The notes under the pieces: generated by a model
Seen by the model: only the letters and a program-made list of their open reading frames with translations
Databases searched by the model: none
Told to the model about the DNA's origin: nothing
In this document: piece after piece, positions 15,897-24,145 of the stretch
Position numbering within the stretch: the stretch's first letter is position 1
Layout: each line of letters opens with the position of its first letter
Source: an uncultured Lachnospiraceae bacterium
GTDB taxonomy: Bacteria; Bacillota; Clostridia; Lachnospirales; Lachnospiraceae
Direction: 5' to 3'
Length of the DNA: 64,000 bases
NCBI GenBank assembly: GCA_902777355.1
Contig: CACYTU010000021.1
Coordinates: forward strand, 1 to 64,000
Made by a program: the position numbers and the translations under genes

Positions 15897-17195
15897 ATGC
15901 CGGAAACTGTCGTACCGCCCGGGTCTGCTGCACCGCTGACAGTCATCGCGCTGGCAATTGCCGTCATGATCGGTGACGGCTGCTGCGCGTTTGTCAGTCT
16001 GAGTCTTGGCAAAAAACAGCCGGAGGCGGCGAAGAAAAGCGTCGGAAATTCAATCGTCATGGTGCTTGTAAGCGGGCTGGCTTTGTGCGCGGTCTACCTC
16101 ATTTTCAGCAGGCAGATCATCTCTATGTTCGGAGGAACCGTGAACGCTGAAACCTTTCGGCATTCCAGGGAGTATTTCTTTTACATTTCGCTCGGCGTTC
16201 CCTTTTATATGTTCGGGCAGGCCATGAATCCCATCATCCGGGCAGACGGAAGCCCCCGCTTTGCCATGGCCTCCACCCTTGTGGGAGCGGTCATCAATAT
16301 CATTCTGGATCCGATCTTCATTTTCGTTTTCAGATGGGGCATGATGGGTGCCGCGGTCGCCACCGTTCTGGGACAGGTGGCAACCGCCATTCTTGCCATT
16401 GGTTATATTGTAAATATGAAATCCGTAAAGCCTGCGAAGTCTGATTTCAGTATGGACGGCAATATCTGCAGGAAGACCCTGGTGCTGGGAGCCACCAGTT
16501 TTCTCTCCCAGGTTTCCCTGGTTGCGGCTATGGCAGCTATCAACAACATGATCCGCAAATATGGTGCGCTTGACCCCGTATTCGGACAGGAGCAATACGC
16601 GCAGATCCCGATGGCCGTAGTCGGAATTGTTATGAAATTTTTCCAGATTGTCATTTCAATCGTCGTCGGTATGGCTGCCGGATGTATTCCGGTCGTGGGC
16701 TTTAATATGGGTGCCGGGAAATGGGATCGCGTCAGGGAACTCTTCAAAAAGCTGCTGATCGCTGAAGCCACCGTCGGGACGGTCGGCCTGATCATTGTGG
16801 AGTTATTCCCCCGGCAGCTGATCAACATCTTCGGTGCCGCAAATGAGAGCGCCTACTACACGGATTTCGCCATCAGGGCTTTCCGCATCTATCTCTGTAT
16901 GATGGTCTTTGCCTGCGTCAATAAGGCCTGCTTCATTTTCCTGCAGGCCATGGGTAAGCCGGTATCTTCTACGGTTCTTTCCATGATCCGTGAGATAGTC
17001 TTCGGTGTAGGGTTCGCTCTTGTGCTGCCCGTTTTCTTCGGGCTCGACGGTGTTCTGTATTCCATGCCCCTGTCGGATATCCTGACCTTTGTCATTGCCC
17101 TGTTTCTGATCATCCGGACTTTCAGGGAATTGAGGCGGGATGCGCGGACTGAAGTCCGGACACAGGTTCAGGTACAGACTGAGGCGCCTTGTTAA
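15897..17195 (+). CDS. MATE-family transporter lacking its N terminus (probable pseudogene)
   Basis: The frame gives 432 residues with about eleven membrane segments and MATE signatures (GDGCCAFVSLSLGKKQPEAAKK, NPIIRADGSPRFAM, GAVINIILDPIFIF, CIPVVGFNMGAG). MATE proteins have ~450 residues and twelve helices and export cationic compounds using Na+ or H+ gradients. Here the first helix is missing: a TGA lies four codons before the ATG, and no ribosome site precedes it. The remains of VDKI-type sequence just upstream suggest a small deletion or frameshift. The product may be non-functional. It lies between paralogs A and B on the opposite strand. A complete MATE gene is present at 60140-61495. 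Confidence 0.7.
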   Translation: MPETVVPPGSAAPLTVIALAIAVMIGDGCCAFVSLSLGKKQPEAAKKSVGNSIVMVLVSGLALCAVYLIFSRQIISMFGGTVNAETFRHSREYFFYISLGVPFYMFGQAMNPIIRADGSPRFAMASTLVGAVINIILDPIFIFVFRWGMMGAAVATVLGQVATAILAIGYIVNMKSVKPAKSDFSMDGNICRKTLVLGATSFLSQVSLVAAMAAINNMIRKYGALDPVFGQEQYAQIPMAVVGIVMKFFQIVISIVVGMAAGCIPVVGFNMGAGKWDRVRELFKKLLIAEATVGTVGLIIVELFPRQLINIFGAANESAYYTDFAIRAFRIYLCMMVFACVNKACFIFLQAMGKPVSSTVLSMIREIVFGVGFALVLPVFFGLDGVLYSMPLSDILTFVIALFLIIRTFRELRRDARTEVRTQVQVQTEAPC

Positions 17196-17232
17196 GATAT
17201 CCTGAGATAGTTCAGGGCATTTTGAGGCAGAC

Positions 17233-17290
17233 AAAAGCCGCCATATCGGCATGCACCAAATTGGTGCTTTGTCCGATACGGCGGCTTTTT
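17233..17290. terminator. Bidirectional terminator between MATE and paralog B
   Basis: AAAAGCCGCCATATCGG pairs with CCGATACGGCGGCTTTT (17233-17290), enclosing a second perfect hairpin GCACCAATTTGGTGC. T-runs flank both sides, so it can serve the converging MATE and paralog B genes. Confidence 0.8.
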
Positions 17291-17352
17291 GACCAACTGT
17301 ATTAAAAAAGGGGGACTTCTGTATTTTTATAAAAGGGGGGATTTCTGTATTT

Positions 17353-17589
17353 TTATGCGGCGAGCTTCTCGCAGATTCCGGTCATAAGGGCTTCATCCTC
17401 GTAGGAAGCAGTGAAGATGCCGAACTGATCACCGTTGCCCTCAGTGATTTTGAGGATGCCGTTGATGTACTCGTCCGGGTTCTTCATGTTGTAGCACTCG
17501 TCATCGGGGCCCATCAGCCAGACTTCCTTTGTGCATTTTGCAAGTGCCTCGTTGAACTCTTTCATTTCATTTCCTGTTGTAATCTTCAT
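17353..17589 (-). CDS. Small paralogous protein B (78 residues, unknown family)
   Basis: It is closest to paralog A: MKITTGNEMKEFNEALAKC at the start, VWLMGPDDECYNMKNPDEYI in the middle and FGIFTASYEDEALM near the end. The start ATG 17589 has GGAGATAT upstream; the longer frame from 17613 adds eight unlikely residues. It is acidic, with no membrane segment or signal peptide. The high identity to A points to a local duplication spanning the MATE gene. Function unknown. Confidence 0.7.
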   Translation of the reverse strand: MKITTGNEMKEFNEALAKCTKEVWLMGPDDECYNMKNPDEYINGILKITEGNGDQFGIFTASYEDEALMTGICEKLAA

Positions 17590-17783
17590 AGTGTCTATAT
17601 CTCCTTCGTGCATCTAAATGCATCGCTTATTTTCTTAATCTTTTTATTTTTATCTTTTATTTTTCCTTTTTCCAGTTTCTATAAGCCGGCAGATCAGTTC
17701 ATTCATTTAGTTCATTCTTTTCTTTGGAACTGTCTGTGGCATTCTTTATGGAATTCTTTGGTCTGTGGAATTCTTTTCTGTCT

Positions 17784-18023
17784 TTATGCTGCGTGCTGCT
17801 GTCTCCAGAAATTCATCATCACCGCTTCATCCTCATAACCGCAGGTGAAGATCTCCATCTCGTCATTGGTGTCCTTGATCCAGCGTGCCATCGCCTCATC
17901 GTGTTCTTCCGCAGATTTCATATTATATGTTTTTCCTTCGGGAGAGACCAGCCAGACGGGTCTCACACACTTTGCAATTGCCTCATTAAATTCTCTGACA
18001 TCGTTTTCTGTTCTGTTTTTCAT
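17784..18023 (-). CDS. Small paralogous protein C (79 residues, unknown family)
   Basis: The most divergent of the three: MKNRTENDVREFNEAIAKC, VWLVSPEGKTYNMKSAEEHDEAM and EIFTCGYEDEAVMMNFW align with A and B. The start ATG 18023 follows AGGAGGAAAAGACC, the same ribosome site as in paralog A, and shares the CAGATCAAGGGAAA upstream motif with A. No family recognised; soluble and acidic. Confidence 0.65.
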   Translation of the reverse strand: MKNRTENDVREFNEAIAKCVRPVWLVSPEGKTYNMKSAEEHDEAMARWIKDTNDEMEIFTCGYEDEAVMMNFWRQQHAA

Positions 18024-18656
18024 GGTCTTTTCCTCCTTACCGGATTTCATCAAATTCTTTTTCCTGATCTTCCATCATTTATGTTCGCGGCATTTTTTTA
18101 CCTCTTTATGCCCTGTTGAGAATGGTGATCAGGCTCCCTGTCAGGGGTTTTTATAAGTTTTTTCGATCAGGTTGTTTCCCTTGATCTGTGTACAGAATAC
18201 CATTGAGACCCGGCTGGAGAAATACGTTTCGGGACAGCTTTCATGAAAAAACAGACATGACAACAGATAGGTTTTTAGGTCTTTTTTGACATAAACTTCC
18301 CAAAAGCCGTGATTTCTGTCACTTTTTTGTATATGGATGCAAAAATCGGGACTATATTGAGAGTGTTGAGGAGGGGAATTGCTGAATCAGAACCGCTGAA
18401 TGCGGGGACTGTCGGGGAGGGGAATTGCTGAACCCGGACCGCTGAGGAACGGAACAGAAAAATCGGGACCGCTGAATGAGGGGACTGTCGATGAGGGAAA
18501 CTTCTGAATTGAAACTTCTGAATTGGAACTGCTGAATACAGGAGACTGTTGCGCAGCGGAACTGTCCTTTTTCGGCTATGGCGCAAAAGGATTGGTCGGA
18601 CATGCCGGCACACTTTAAGGTGACATGTCTTTGATATGCCTCATATGGAAATGAAA
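18024..18656. other. Repeat-containing intergenic region
   Basis: No gene is visible. It carries the CAGATCAAGGGAAA motif before paralog C (18188-18175) and, at about 18365-18560, degenerate ~65-bp repeats containing GGGGAATTGCTGAA and GGGACTGTCG. Confidence 0.5.
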
Positions 18657-18703
18657 AACCGGTGCATTCCCGGACCCTTGATAGTTACGGGAATGCACCG
18701 GTT
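18657..18703. terminator. Strong bidirectional terminator
   Basis: A 16-bp perfect stem AACCGGTGCATTCCCG / CGGGAATGCACCGGTT with a short loop. T-runs lie on both sides (TTTTTC on the minus side, GTCTTTTT on the plus side). It ends the ridA unit. Confidence 0.85.
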
Positions 18704-18744
18704 GTCTTTTTACAACCATTTTTACAACCAATCGTAGTTCTGCC

Positions 18745-18895
18745 ACTGGCTGTATTTCTGCCGCTAAAAAGCTCTTCTGCCACCGGCTGTATTTCCTGCG
18801 CCAGAAACTTTTCTGCCGCCGGCTGTCTTTCTGCCTCTAAAAGCTCTTCTGCCGCCGGCAGCCTTTCTGCCTCTAAAAGCTTTTCTGCCATTAGC
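18745..18895 (-). repeat. 36-bp repeat array downstream of ridA
   Basis: Units of 36 bp can be read as AEKLLEAERLPA-type 12-residue repeats on the minus strand, starting with an ATG at 18891. No ribosome site precedes it and the frame runs into the terminator, so I treat it as a repeat, not a gene. Confidence 0.6.
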
Positions 18896-18955
18896 TGTTG
18901 TTTTGCCGGCAGCTTGTATTTCTTTCAGCAGTTTATCCTTCTGTCATCTGCCCGG

Positions 18956-19327
18956 TCAGACCGCGGCAATGACTTCCACTTCGCAGAGCGCACCTTTGGG
19001 CAGCGACTGGATACCCACACAGGACCTTGCCGGCTTTTCAGTAAAGTATCTGGCATAGACTTCGTTAAATGCTGCGAAATCATTGATATCTGTAAGGAAG
19101 CAAAGTGTTTTGACCGCGTTTTCCGGCTTAGTACCGGCCGCCTCAAGAACAGCCACCAGATTCTTCATGACCTGCTCTGCCTGCTCTTCAATCGTTGTCC
19201 CGACAAGCGTTCCGGACACCGGATCAAGAGCGATCTGGCCGGATGTATAGATCAATCCGTTAATCACAACAGCCTGGGAATAAGGTCCTACTGCGGCAGG
19301 TGCTTTCTCTGTATGAATCTTTTTCAT
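18956..19327 (-). CDS. ridA: RidA family enamine/imine deaminase
   Basis: The 123-residue protein is a standard-length RidA (YjgF/YER057c/UK114) member: AVGPYSQAVVINGLIYTSGQIALDP at residues 12-36, the mid-protein LxxAGTKPENAVKTLCFLTD, and the catalytic arginine in PARSCVG (about 104-110). RidA hydrolyses reactive 2-aminoacrylate/enamine intermediates made by PLP enzymes to 2-oxo acids and ammonia, protecting branched-chain amino-acid and one-carbon metabolism. It forms trimers in the cytosol. A ribosome site AAAGGAG precedes the ATG. It stands alone, with its own strong terminator. Confidence 0.92.
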   Translation of the reverse strand: MKKIHTEKAPAAVGPYSQAVVINGLIYTSGQIALDPVSGTLVGTTIEEQAEQVMKNLVAVLEAAGTKPENAVKTLCFLTDINDFAAFNEVYARYFTEKPARSCVGIQSLPKGALCEVEVIAAV

Positions 19328-19525
19328 ATTCCTTGTTTTCTCCTTTCCTGATTGATGATCCCTGATCGATGATATTCTACTCTCTATAACAATGTCCTAT
19401 TATACACCAAATGCGCGCATTATGCTCTTGCAGCCGTGGGAAAAAATGTCCGTTTCTGGTAAAATGAATGTGATGAAACTTCATAGCCAGGTGCGAAAAG
19501 GCACTTCAAAAGAAAGGAGCATGAC

Positions 19526-19810
19526 GTGATCAAAATTTTTTCCAAGATGCTGGTGAAGGAAGAGTGTGTCGACAAGTTTATTGAGCTTACAAAAGATCTC
19601 GTGGAAAAATCCAGGGCTGAGGAAGGAAATGTCTTCTACTCCATCAACCGGAGTGTGAATGAGGACCGTGTCTTCGCCTTCATCGAGTGCTGGAAGGACC
19701 AGGCCGCGATCGACTTCCACAATGCTACTCCTCATTTTACCGGAACTGTACCGCAGCTGAGAAATCTCTGTGAGAAGTCCTTTGGAGCGGAATTTTTCTA
19801 TGAGCTCTGA
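19526..19810 (+). CDS. Antibiotic biosynthesis monooxygenase (ABM, YgiN-like)
   Basis: The 94-residue protein matches the small dimeric ferredoxin-like ABM domain: a start with KIFSKMLVKEECVDKFIELTKDLVEKSRAEEGN, then YSINRSVNEDRVFAFIECWKDQAAIDFHNATPHF. Relatives include quinol monooxygenase YgiN and AI-2-modifying LsrG; the substrate cannot be told. Translation begins at GTG 19526, six bases after AAAGGAG; the nearby ATG at 19521 is out of frame. Upstream, TGGTAAAAT looks like an extended -10. It lies divergent from ridA. Confidence 0.8.
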   Translation: MIKIFSKMLVKEECVDKFIELTKDLVEKSRAEEGNVFYSINRSVNEDRVFAFIECWKDQAAIDFHNATPHFTGTVPQLRNLCEKSFGAEFFYEL

Positions 19811-19859
19811 TCAGACAGGACAGACAGCCGATTCCACTGCCAAAAAATCTGCCTGAATC

Positions 19860-21353
19860 ATGAAAATAAACCGCATAAAAAGTAATTATATCATTCTGAT
19901 ATTGCTGCTCATGTGCCTGTTTCTGTGTACAGGCTGCGGCGCCACGGATAAAACCGCAGATCCGGCTCCCGGCACTGTTCCATCCGCGGCCGGAAGCAGC
20001 AACGGCACAGTTATAACAAAGTCCGCAGTCGAGAGCAGCAATAGTAAAACTATAACTGAATCCGCGGCCGGAAGCAGCAATAGCAAAGCTATAACTGAAT
20101 CCGCGGCCGGAAGCAGCAATAGCAAAGCTATAACTGAATCCGCGGCCGGAAGCAGCAATAGCAAAGCTATAACAGAATCCGCTGTCGGATCCGCTTCCGG
20201 TTCGACCACTGAGGAGGCGGCCTCTCTGAGAGAGGATCCCCTGTGGTCGGATCCGGACAGCCTGACAGCCATGGTCGTCTCTGACCTTCATTACACAGAA
20301 AACAGAGACCTGGATCATTCTCTGGTTCCCGGTCTGGCACTGGCTCAGGAGATTACAGACGCGCTGGTCGACGAGGTGATCGACAGACATCCTGACGTCC
20401 TGATCATGACAGGCGACAACACCAACAGCGGGTATCCGGAGGAAGTATCCGGACTCACGGCCAGGCTGCAGCGGGTAAAGGACGAAGGAATCGGAATCAT
20501 TCTGACAACAGGCAACCACGATTTTGACAGCATGGATGCCAAAGAATTCGAGGAGGCATATTTCAGCCTGCTCTCCCCTGTCGACCGGGACCCGGCCTCC
20601 CTCAGTTATACATCGATCGTGAAAGATGTTGTCTTTTTTGCCATGGACGACAACGCCGTATACCCCGGAGGACAGGGCCAATACTCTTCGGAGACAATGC
20701 AGTGGCTTGAAGAAATGCTGACAAAATATCAGGACTCCAGGATCATTTTCCTGTCGCATCACAATGTGCTCTATGGCCGGGATGGAGAGAATCCTTTCTC
20801 CAACCTGATCCAGAACCCCGAACTGCCTGCCCTTTTAAATGAGCACGGCGTCCGACTGGCCATGACAGGCCATATGCATTTCCAGTACATTTTGGAGAAA
20901 GACGGGCTGTGGGAAATTATCAGCGGTATGCCGTTCTCCGGTACTCATCTTGTCGGAAACCTGGCTGTCAGCAGAGACAAAGCCCTCTACTATGCCGAAT
21001 CGATCGATTTTGCTTCTTATGATCCTGCCATCGAAAAAGATTTGGAAAAGCTGGACAGGGAAAGTTCTGATTATATGAATGAAGTGCTCTCCTCACTTCT
21101 GGATCAGCAAAACCTGCGGGGAGCAAAAAAAGAAAAAGTCCTGGATCTGATCAACAGGTATTTTCTGTATTACAACAACGGCTCACTTGCGGATCATATT
21201 CAGGAACTGAAAAACGACCCCTCTTACAACCTGATGATACAGGCCTTATGGAATTACAACTATGGTCCCTGGATAAAAGAAATGACAGAGACGACAACTC
21301 ACAGCGGCAGAGAACTGGAGATCGTCTTTGAAGAAGACCTGGGAGACTCCTGA
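19860..21353 (+). CDS. Calcineurin-like metallophosphoesterase lipoprotein with 13-residue repeats
   Basis: The 497-residue protein has a signal peptide and lipobox (LCTGC, Cys26). Residues ~44-110 are five to six 13-residue repeats of type ITESAAGSSNSKA, a flexible Ser-rich stalk. The phosphoesterase domain follows, with all metal motifs: SDLHYT (141-146), GDN (185-187), GNHD (218-221), a later SHHN and GHMH. It probably acts at the outer face of the membrane on a nucleotide, phospholipid or teichoic-acid phosphate. The C-terminal ~110 residues are helical and outside the catalytic core. No strong ribosome site is seen. The stalk repeats are nearly identical at DNA level. Confidence 0.8.
   Translation: MKINRIKSNYIILILLLMCLFLCTGCGATDKTADPAPGTVPSAAGSSNGTVITKSAVESSNSKTITESAAGSSNSKAITESAAGSSNSKAITESAAGSSNSKAITESAVGSASGSTTEEAASLREDPLWSDPDSLTAMVVSDLHYTENRDLDHSLVPGLALAQEITDALVDEVIDRHPDVLIMTGDNTNSGYPEEVSGLTARLQRVKDEGIGIILTTGNHDFDSMDAKEFEEAYFSLLSPVDRDPASLSYTSIVKDVVFFAMDDNAVYPGGQGQYSSETMQWLEEMLTKYQDSRIIFLSHHNVLYGRDGENPFSNLIQNPELPALLNEHGVRLAMTGHMHFQYILEKDGLWEIISGMPFSGTHLVGNLAVSRDKALYYAESIDFASYDPAIEKDLEKLDRESSDYMNEVLSSLLDQQNLRGAKKEKVLDLINRYFLYYNNGSLADHIQELKNDPSYNLMIQALWNYNYGPWIKEMTETTTHSGRELEIVFEEDLGDS
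20040..20185 (+). repeat. 39-bp in-frame tandem repeats
   Basis: Four units containing GCGGCCGGAAGCAGCAATAG recur with a 39-bp period in the metallophosphoesterase gene. They are almost perfect copies, so recent, and encode the stalk repeats. Confidence 0.85.
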
Positions 21354-21426
21354 GTTAAGACCAAATTACTGAAACTTCCCACAGCCAAAAAGGTGAAACG
21401 ACCATTTCTGTTATGGGAAGTTTTAG

Positions 21427-21999
21427 TTAGGGTACAAAACTTCCCACACTGAAAAGTTCAAAAGTCACACCGCGGCAATGGCGATACTGTAGCAGTCCGC
21501 ATCGCAGTAAAGAGACACACCCCGCATCGCTTATCCCATAGACCCCGTTGCCGAAATAAATGATATTCATATAGAGCTCCAGGATCTTTCTTTTTCCCAG
21601 GCTGCGTTCCGCAGAAAGCGCAATCACCAGCTCGACCGCTTTTCGCAGATAGCTGTGCCTGAATCCAAAATAGATATTCTTCACCAGCTGTTATGTGATG
21701 GTACTTCCGCCTGTTACGACCTGTTTCTTCTCCCGGTTGATCCTGAACGCATACCTGATCCCTGCCCCGGAAAAACCCGGGTGGGAGAAAAATGCATCGT
21801 CCTCTATCAGCAGCAGATATTTGATCAGCCTTTGCGGGATCCTGTCATAGGGGATGAAATCCTCCTGCTGTGAGTGCGTCCGGTAAAACCGGTCCAGCGG
21901 GAATCTGATCTGAAGAAAGACCGCGTACAGAAGGATTCCGACTGTGAACAGGATTCCCAGTGCGGCCGGTATCAATAGTATCCAAAGAAATACACGCAT
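21427..21999 (-). pseudogene. GT51 peptidoglycan glycosyltransferase, inactivated by a nonsense codon and frameshift
   Basis: The gene would start at ATG 21999 (GGAG upstream) with one membrane anchor, then the GT51 core: LLLIEDDAFFSHPGFSGAG contains the catalytic Glu motif (EDxxFxxHxG), then VVTGGSTIT, a TAA (21693-21691), QLVKNIYFGFR, LSKR-like and LELYMNIIYFGNGVYGI. The stop replaces the first Gln of the family's GGSTITQQL motif: CAA to TAA, a single change. After GVYGISDA the frame no longer matches and soon ends, implying a further frameshift. Monofunctional GT51 enzymes polymerise lipid II. This copy cannot make a full enzyme. Confidence 0.75.
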
Positions 22000-22122
22000 T
22001 TTCCAGTCTCCAACACAACGAAACAGGCTAGAGGCGGCTGCGCTGCCCTCTGCCCCCGACCGGCACGTGTCCGCCGCAAGGCGGAAAAACACATTGCACG
22101 GCCGTGTCATAAAACAGAACGA

Positions 22123-23529
22123 TCACAGATGCCGGTATAGTCTCCCCGGCTCCAGACCGCCGCGGTCTGATGCGAGCTCCTCCAGTGTTACCAACGAAAA
22201 CCCGCGGCGCACCAGCTCCGGGATCAGGTACCGGGCCGCATCGGCAGTCTCGGTATAGATGTCATGGAGCAGTACAATATCTCCGTCCGACACTTCTCTC
22301 AGAACACGCTCCAATGTTTCGCGCGCATTCCGTGTCCGCCAGTCCCAGGGGTCGATGCTCCATTTGATGCAGGAGAGTCCCAGATCTTCCACTATCTTTA
22401 ATACAGCACTGTCTGTTTCCCCGCCGGGTGAACGCATGACCGTAGGTGCTGTCCCGCAGGCGCGCAGGATCGCATCAGAAGTTTTCTCAATACTCAGGCG
22501 CCCTTTCTCCGGAGTGAGACGGCGCAGGGAGTCATGGTCCCAGCTGTGATTGCCAATCTGACAGCCATTTCTCACCATGCGCCTGAGCAGGGCAGCGCCT
22601 TTCTCCACCTTGTTCCCGATAACAAAAAAGGTGGCCCTGGCGCCGTTCTCTTCCAGAATCGAGAGGATCCTGTCCGTTGTCTCTTCGGAGGGCCCGTCAT
22701 CAAAAGTCAGCGCGATCCGCGGCGGAGCCCCTCCTGCGCTCTGCACGGAAAAACCCGCCATTCCTGCTAACTCCCCGGGGCTGAGTGTCAGACCCTCTGC
22801 CTCCTGCGCGTCAGGATCCTGCAATGAAGCTGTCGCATTCTGTTTATTGCCTTTCAGGCTGAAAAAACGAATTTCGTAAATCTGACTATATTCGCTCAGA
22901 TACCGTTTCCCGGTATGGGGATCCATGACAACCGCGTCATCGGGTGTCAGCCCGGTCACTGCAAGAAAGTGAACCGCACCCCGTCTTCCAGACACCGTGA
23001 TCAGGCAATACATTCCTTTCCCGATCAGCTCTGCAAGTTTTTCTCTGGAATAACGGGCAGACCCGCGGTATGTAATCGGATAGAGACCGCTGATGGAACC
23101 AACATCCAGATTGGCAGTTGAGAAAAAACCCCCGCACTGAATCAGTCTCCGGTTCAGGATAAAGGGATTAAAGCGCCTCTCGTCCGTTTCTGTTTCGATT
23201 CCATAGAAGCGGAGCAGATCGGCAATGGCACATACAAGACAGCCGCATTCCCGGATATAATGATAGTCCGCGTCGGGAAACTCATCAGCCGGCCATGCCT
23301 CCTGCTCATTCCACCTTGGATCGCCCTGCAGGAATCCTTCAAAAGTTCTGGCTTCGTTCATTTGAGTTCTGGCTTCGTTCATTTGAGTTCTGGCTTCGTT
23401 CATTTGAGTTCTGGCTTCGTCCATTTGAGTTCTGTCTTCGTCCATTTGAGTTCTGGCTTCGTCCATTTGAGTTCTGGCTTCGTCCATTTGAGTTCTGGCT
23501 TCGTCCATTTGAGTTCTGGCTTCGTTCAT
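22123..23529 (-). CDS. C39-like peptidase fused to polysaccharide deacetylase, with N-terminal heptad repeats
   Basis: The 468-residue protein starts with about nine 7-residue repeats (EARTQMD/N). Residues ~70-230 resemble a C39/papain-like domain: ECGCLVCAIADLLRFYG (Cys), GAVHFLAVTG (His), VVMDPHTGK (Asp). Residues ~275-460 are a NodB deacetylase: LTFDDGPSEET, HSWDH (metal His pair), RSPGG, DPWDWRTR and LLHDI. NodB enzymes remove acetyl groups from glycan GlcNAc or MurNAc. There is no signal peptide, so a cytosolic or unconventional location must be considered. ATG 23529 overlaps the LRR gene stop as ATGA, with AAGGA seven bases upstream, so translation is coupled. The fusion of the two folds is unusual. 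Confidence 0.75.
   Translation of the reverse strand: MNEARTQMDEARTQMDEARTQMDEARTQMDEDRTQMDEARTQMNEARTQMNEARTQMNEARTFEGFLQGDPRWNEQEAWPADEFPDADYHYIRECGCLVCAIADLLRFYGIETETDERRFNPFILNRRLIQCGGFFSTANLDVGSISGLYPITYRGSARYSREKLAELIGKGMYCLITVSGRRGAVHFLAVTGLTPDDAVVMDPHTGKRYLSEYSQIYEIRFFSLKGNKQNATASLQDPDAQEAEGLTLSPGELAGMAGFSVQSAGGAPPRIALTFDDGPSEETTDRILSILEENGARATFFVIGNKVEKGAALLRRMVRNGCQIGNHSWDHDSLRRLTPEKGRLSIEKTSDAILRACGTAPTVMRSPGGETDSAVLKIVEDLGLSCIKWSIDPWDWRTRNARETLERVLREVSDGDIVLLHDIYTETADAARYLIPELVRRGFSLVTLEELASDRGGLEPGRLYRHL
23340..23529 (-). repeat. 21-bp in-frame repeats (nine units)
   Basis: Nine consecutive units of type GAACGAAGCCAGAACTCAAAT encode EARTQMD/N. They differ only at one or two bases (AAC/GAC, GCC/GAC). 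No spacers are present, so it is not a CRISPR array. Confidence 0.9.
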
Positions 23530-24041
23530 TTGAGTTCCTTCCAAGTTATTGCACCGGGAGGAATCATGGCGTCGTCACTGATCTCAACATTTTTTCCACA
23601 GATCAGTTCAGTCAGCCGGGTGCACCCGCTGAAGGCGCCGCCGTAAATCTTTTTCAAGCCGGATCCGCAGACCACCTTGCGGAGGTTCCTGCAATCCTTA
23701 AAGGCATATGGGGGAATCGCTGATATTCTGTCCGGAAGAATGATCTCCTCCAACTCACATCTGGCAAAAGTCTGCCCCCAGAGATACTTCAGTGAAGCCG
23801 GCAGCTCCACATGCTTCAATGCTGTACATCCATCAAAGACAAACTCCCCCAGATCCGTAACTGTATCGGGAAAGTGGATGTCCTCGATTTCCCCGTGTCC
23901 GGCAAAGAGCTTGTCGTAAAGGACTGTGATCGGTTTTGCGCAATACTGGTCCGGAATCACGACATGGGCCTCATCTCCCGCATATGTCATAACTGCAATC
24001 GATAGTCCGTCATCATTTGCCTTAAACGTGTATGTCTGCAT
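23526..24041 (-). CDS. BspA-type leucine-rich repeat protein
   Basis: The 171-residue protein contains four to five LRR_5 units, e.g. IEDIHFPDTVTDLGEFVFDGC, LKHVELPASLKYLWGQTFARC, LEEIILPDRISAIPPYAFKDC. The family mediates protein binding and is common in gut Clostridia; many members are secreted, but this one has no signal peptide. ATG 24041 follows GAAAGG. The final TGA overlaps the next start (ATGA), linking it to the C39/NodB protein. It may guide or inhibit that partner. The region just upstream carries a second copy of the 3' end of the Cys-tail protein gene. Confidence 0.75.
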   Translation of the reverse strand: MQTYTFKANDDGLSIAVMTYAGDEAHVVIPDQYCAKPITVLYDKLFAGHGEIEDIHFPDTVTDLGEFVFDGCTALKHVELPASLKYLWGQTFARCELEEIILPDRISAIPPYAFKDCRNLRKVVCGSGLKKIYGGAFSGCTRLTELICGKNVEISDDAMIPPGAITWKELK

Positions 24042-24073
24042 GATATTTACCTTTCTTACCAATCCTGACATGT

Positions 24074-24145
24074 TTTCCACATGGACTCTGCCGCGGTGGA
24101 TGAATTCATGACTTGCTTTCCACATGGACTCTGCCGCGGTGGATG
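24074..24145. repeat. 29-bp direct repeat at the 3' end of the Cys-tail gene
   Basis: TTTCCACATGGACTCTGCCG+CGGTGGATG occurs at 24074 and 24117 (period 43). The second copy encodes the last residues (IHRGRVHVE) and the first lies after the stop codon. Confidence 0.85.

Noticed and set aside
18685..18891. 68-codon frame with AEKLLEAERLPA repeats as a gene
   Set aside because: No ribosome site; its end is made by the terminator hairpin. Kept only as a repeat.
19737..20762. 341-codon minus-strand frame
   Set aside because: Antisense of the metallophosphoesterase gene, with apparent repeats mirroring the stalk.
21691..21693. Stop codon recoding (pyrrolysine/selenocysteine-like) in the GT51 gene
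   Set aside because: The codon is TAA replacing a Gln codon and a second frame defect follows, so a pseudogene is simpler.
23340..23529. Regular repeats resembling a CRISPR array
   Set aside because: Units are contiguous 21-mers without spacers, in frame with a coding gene.
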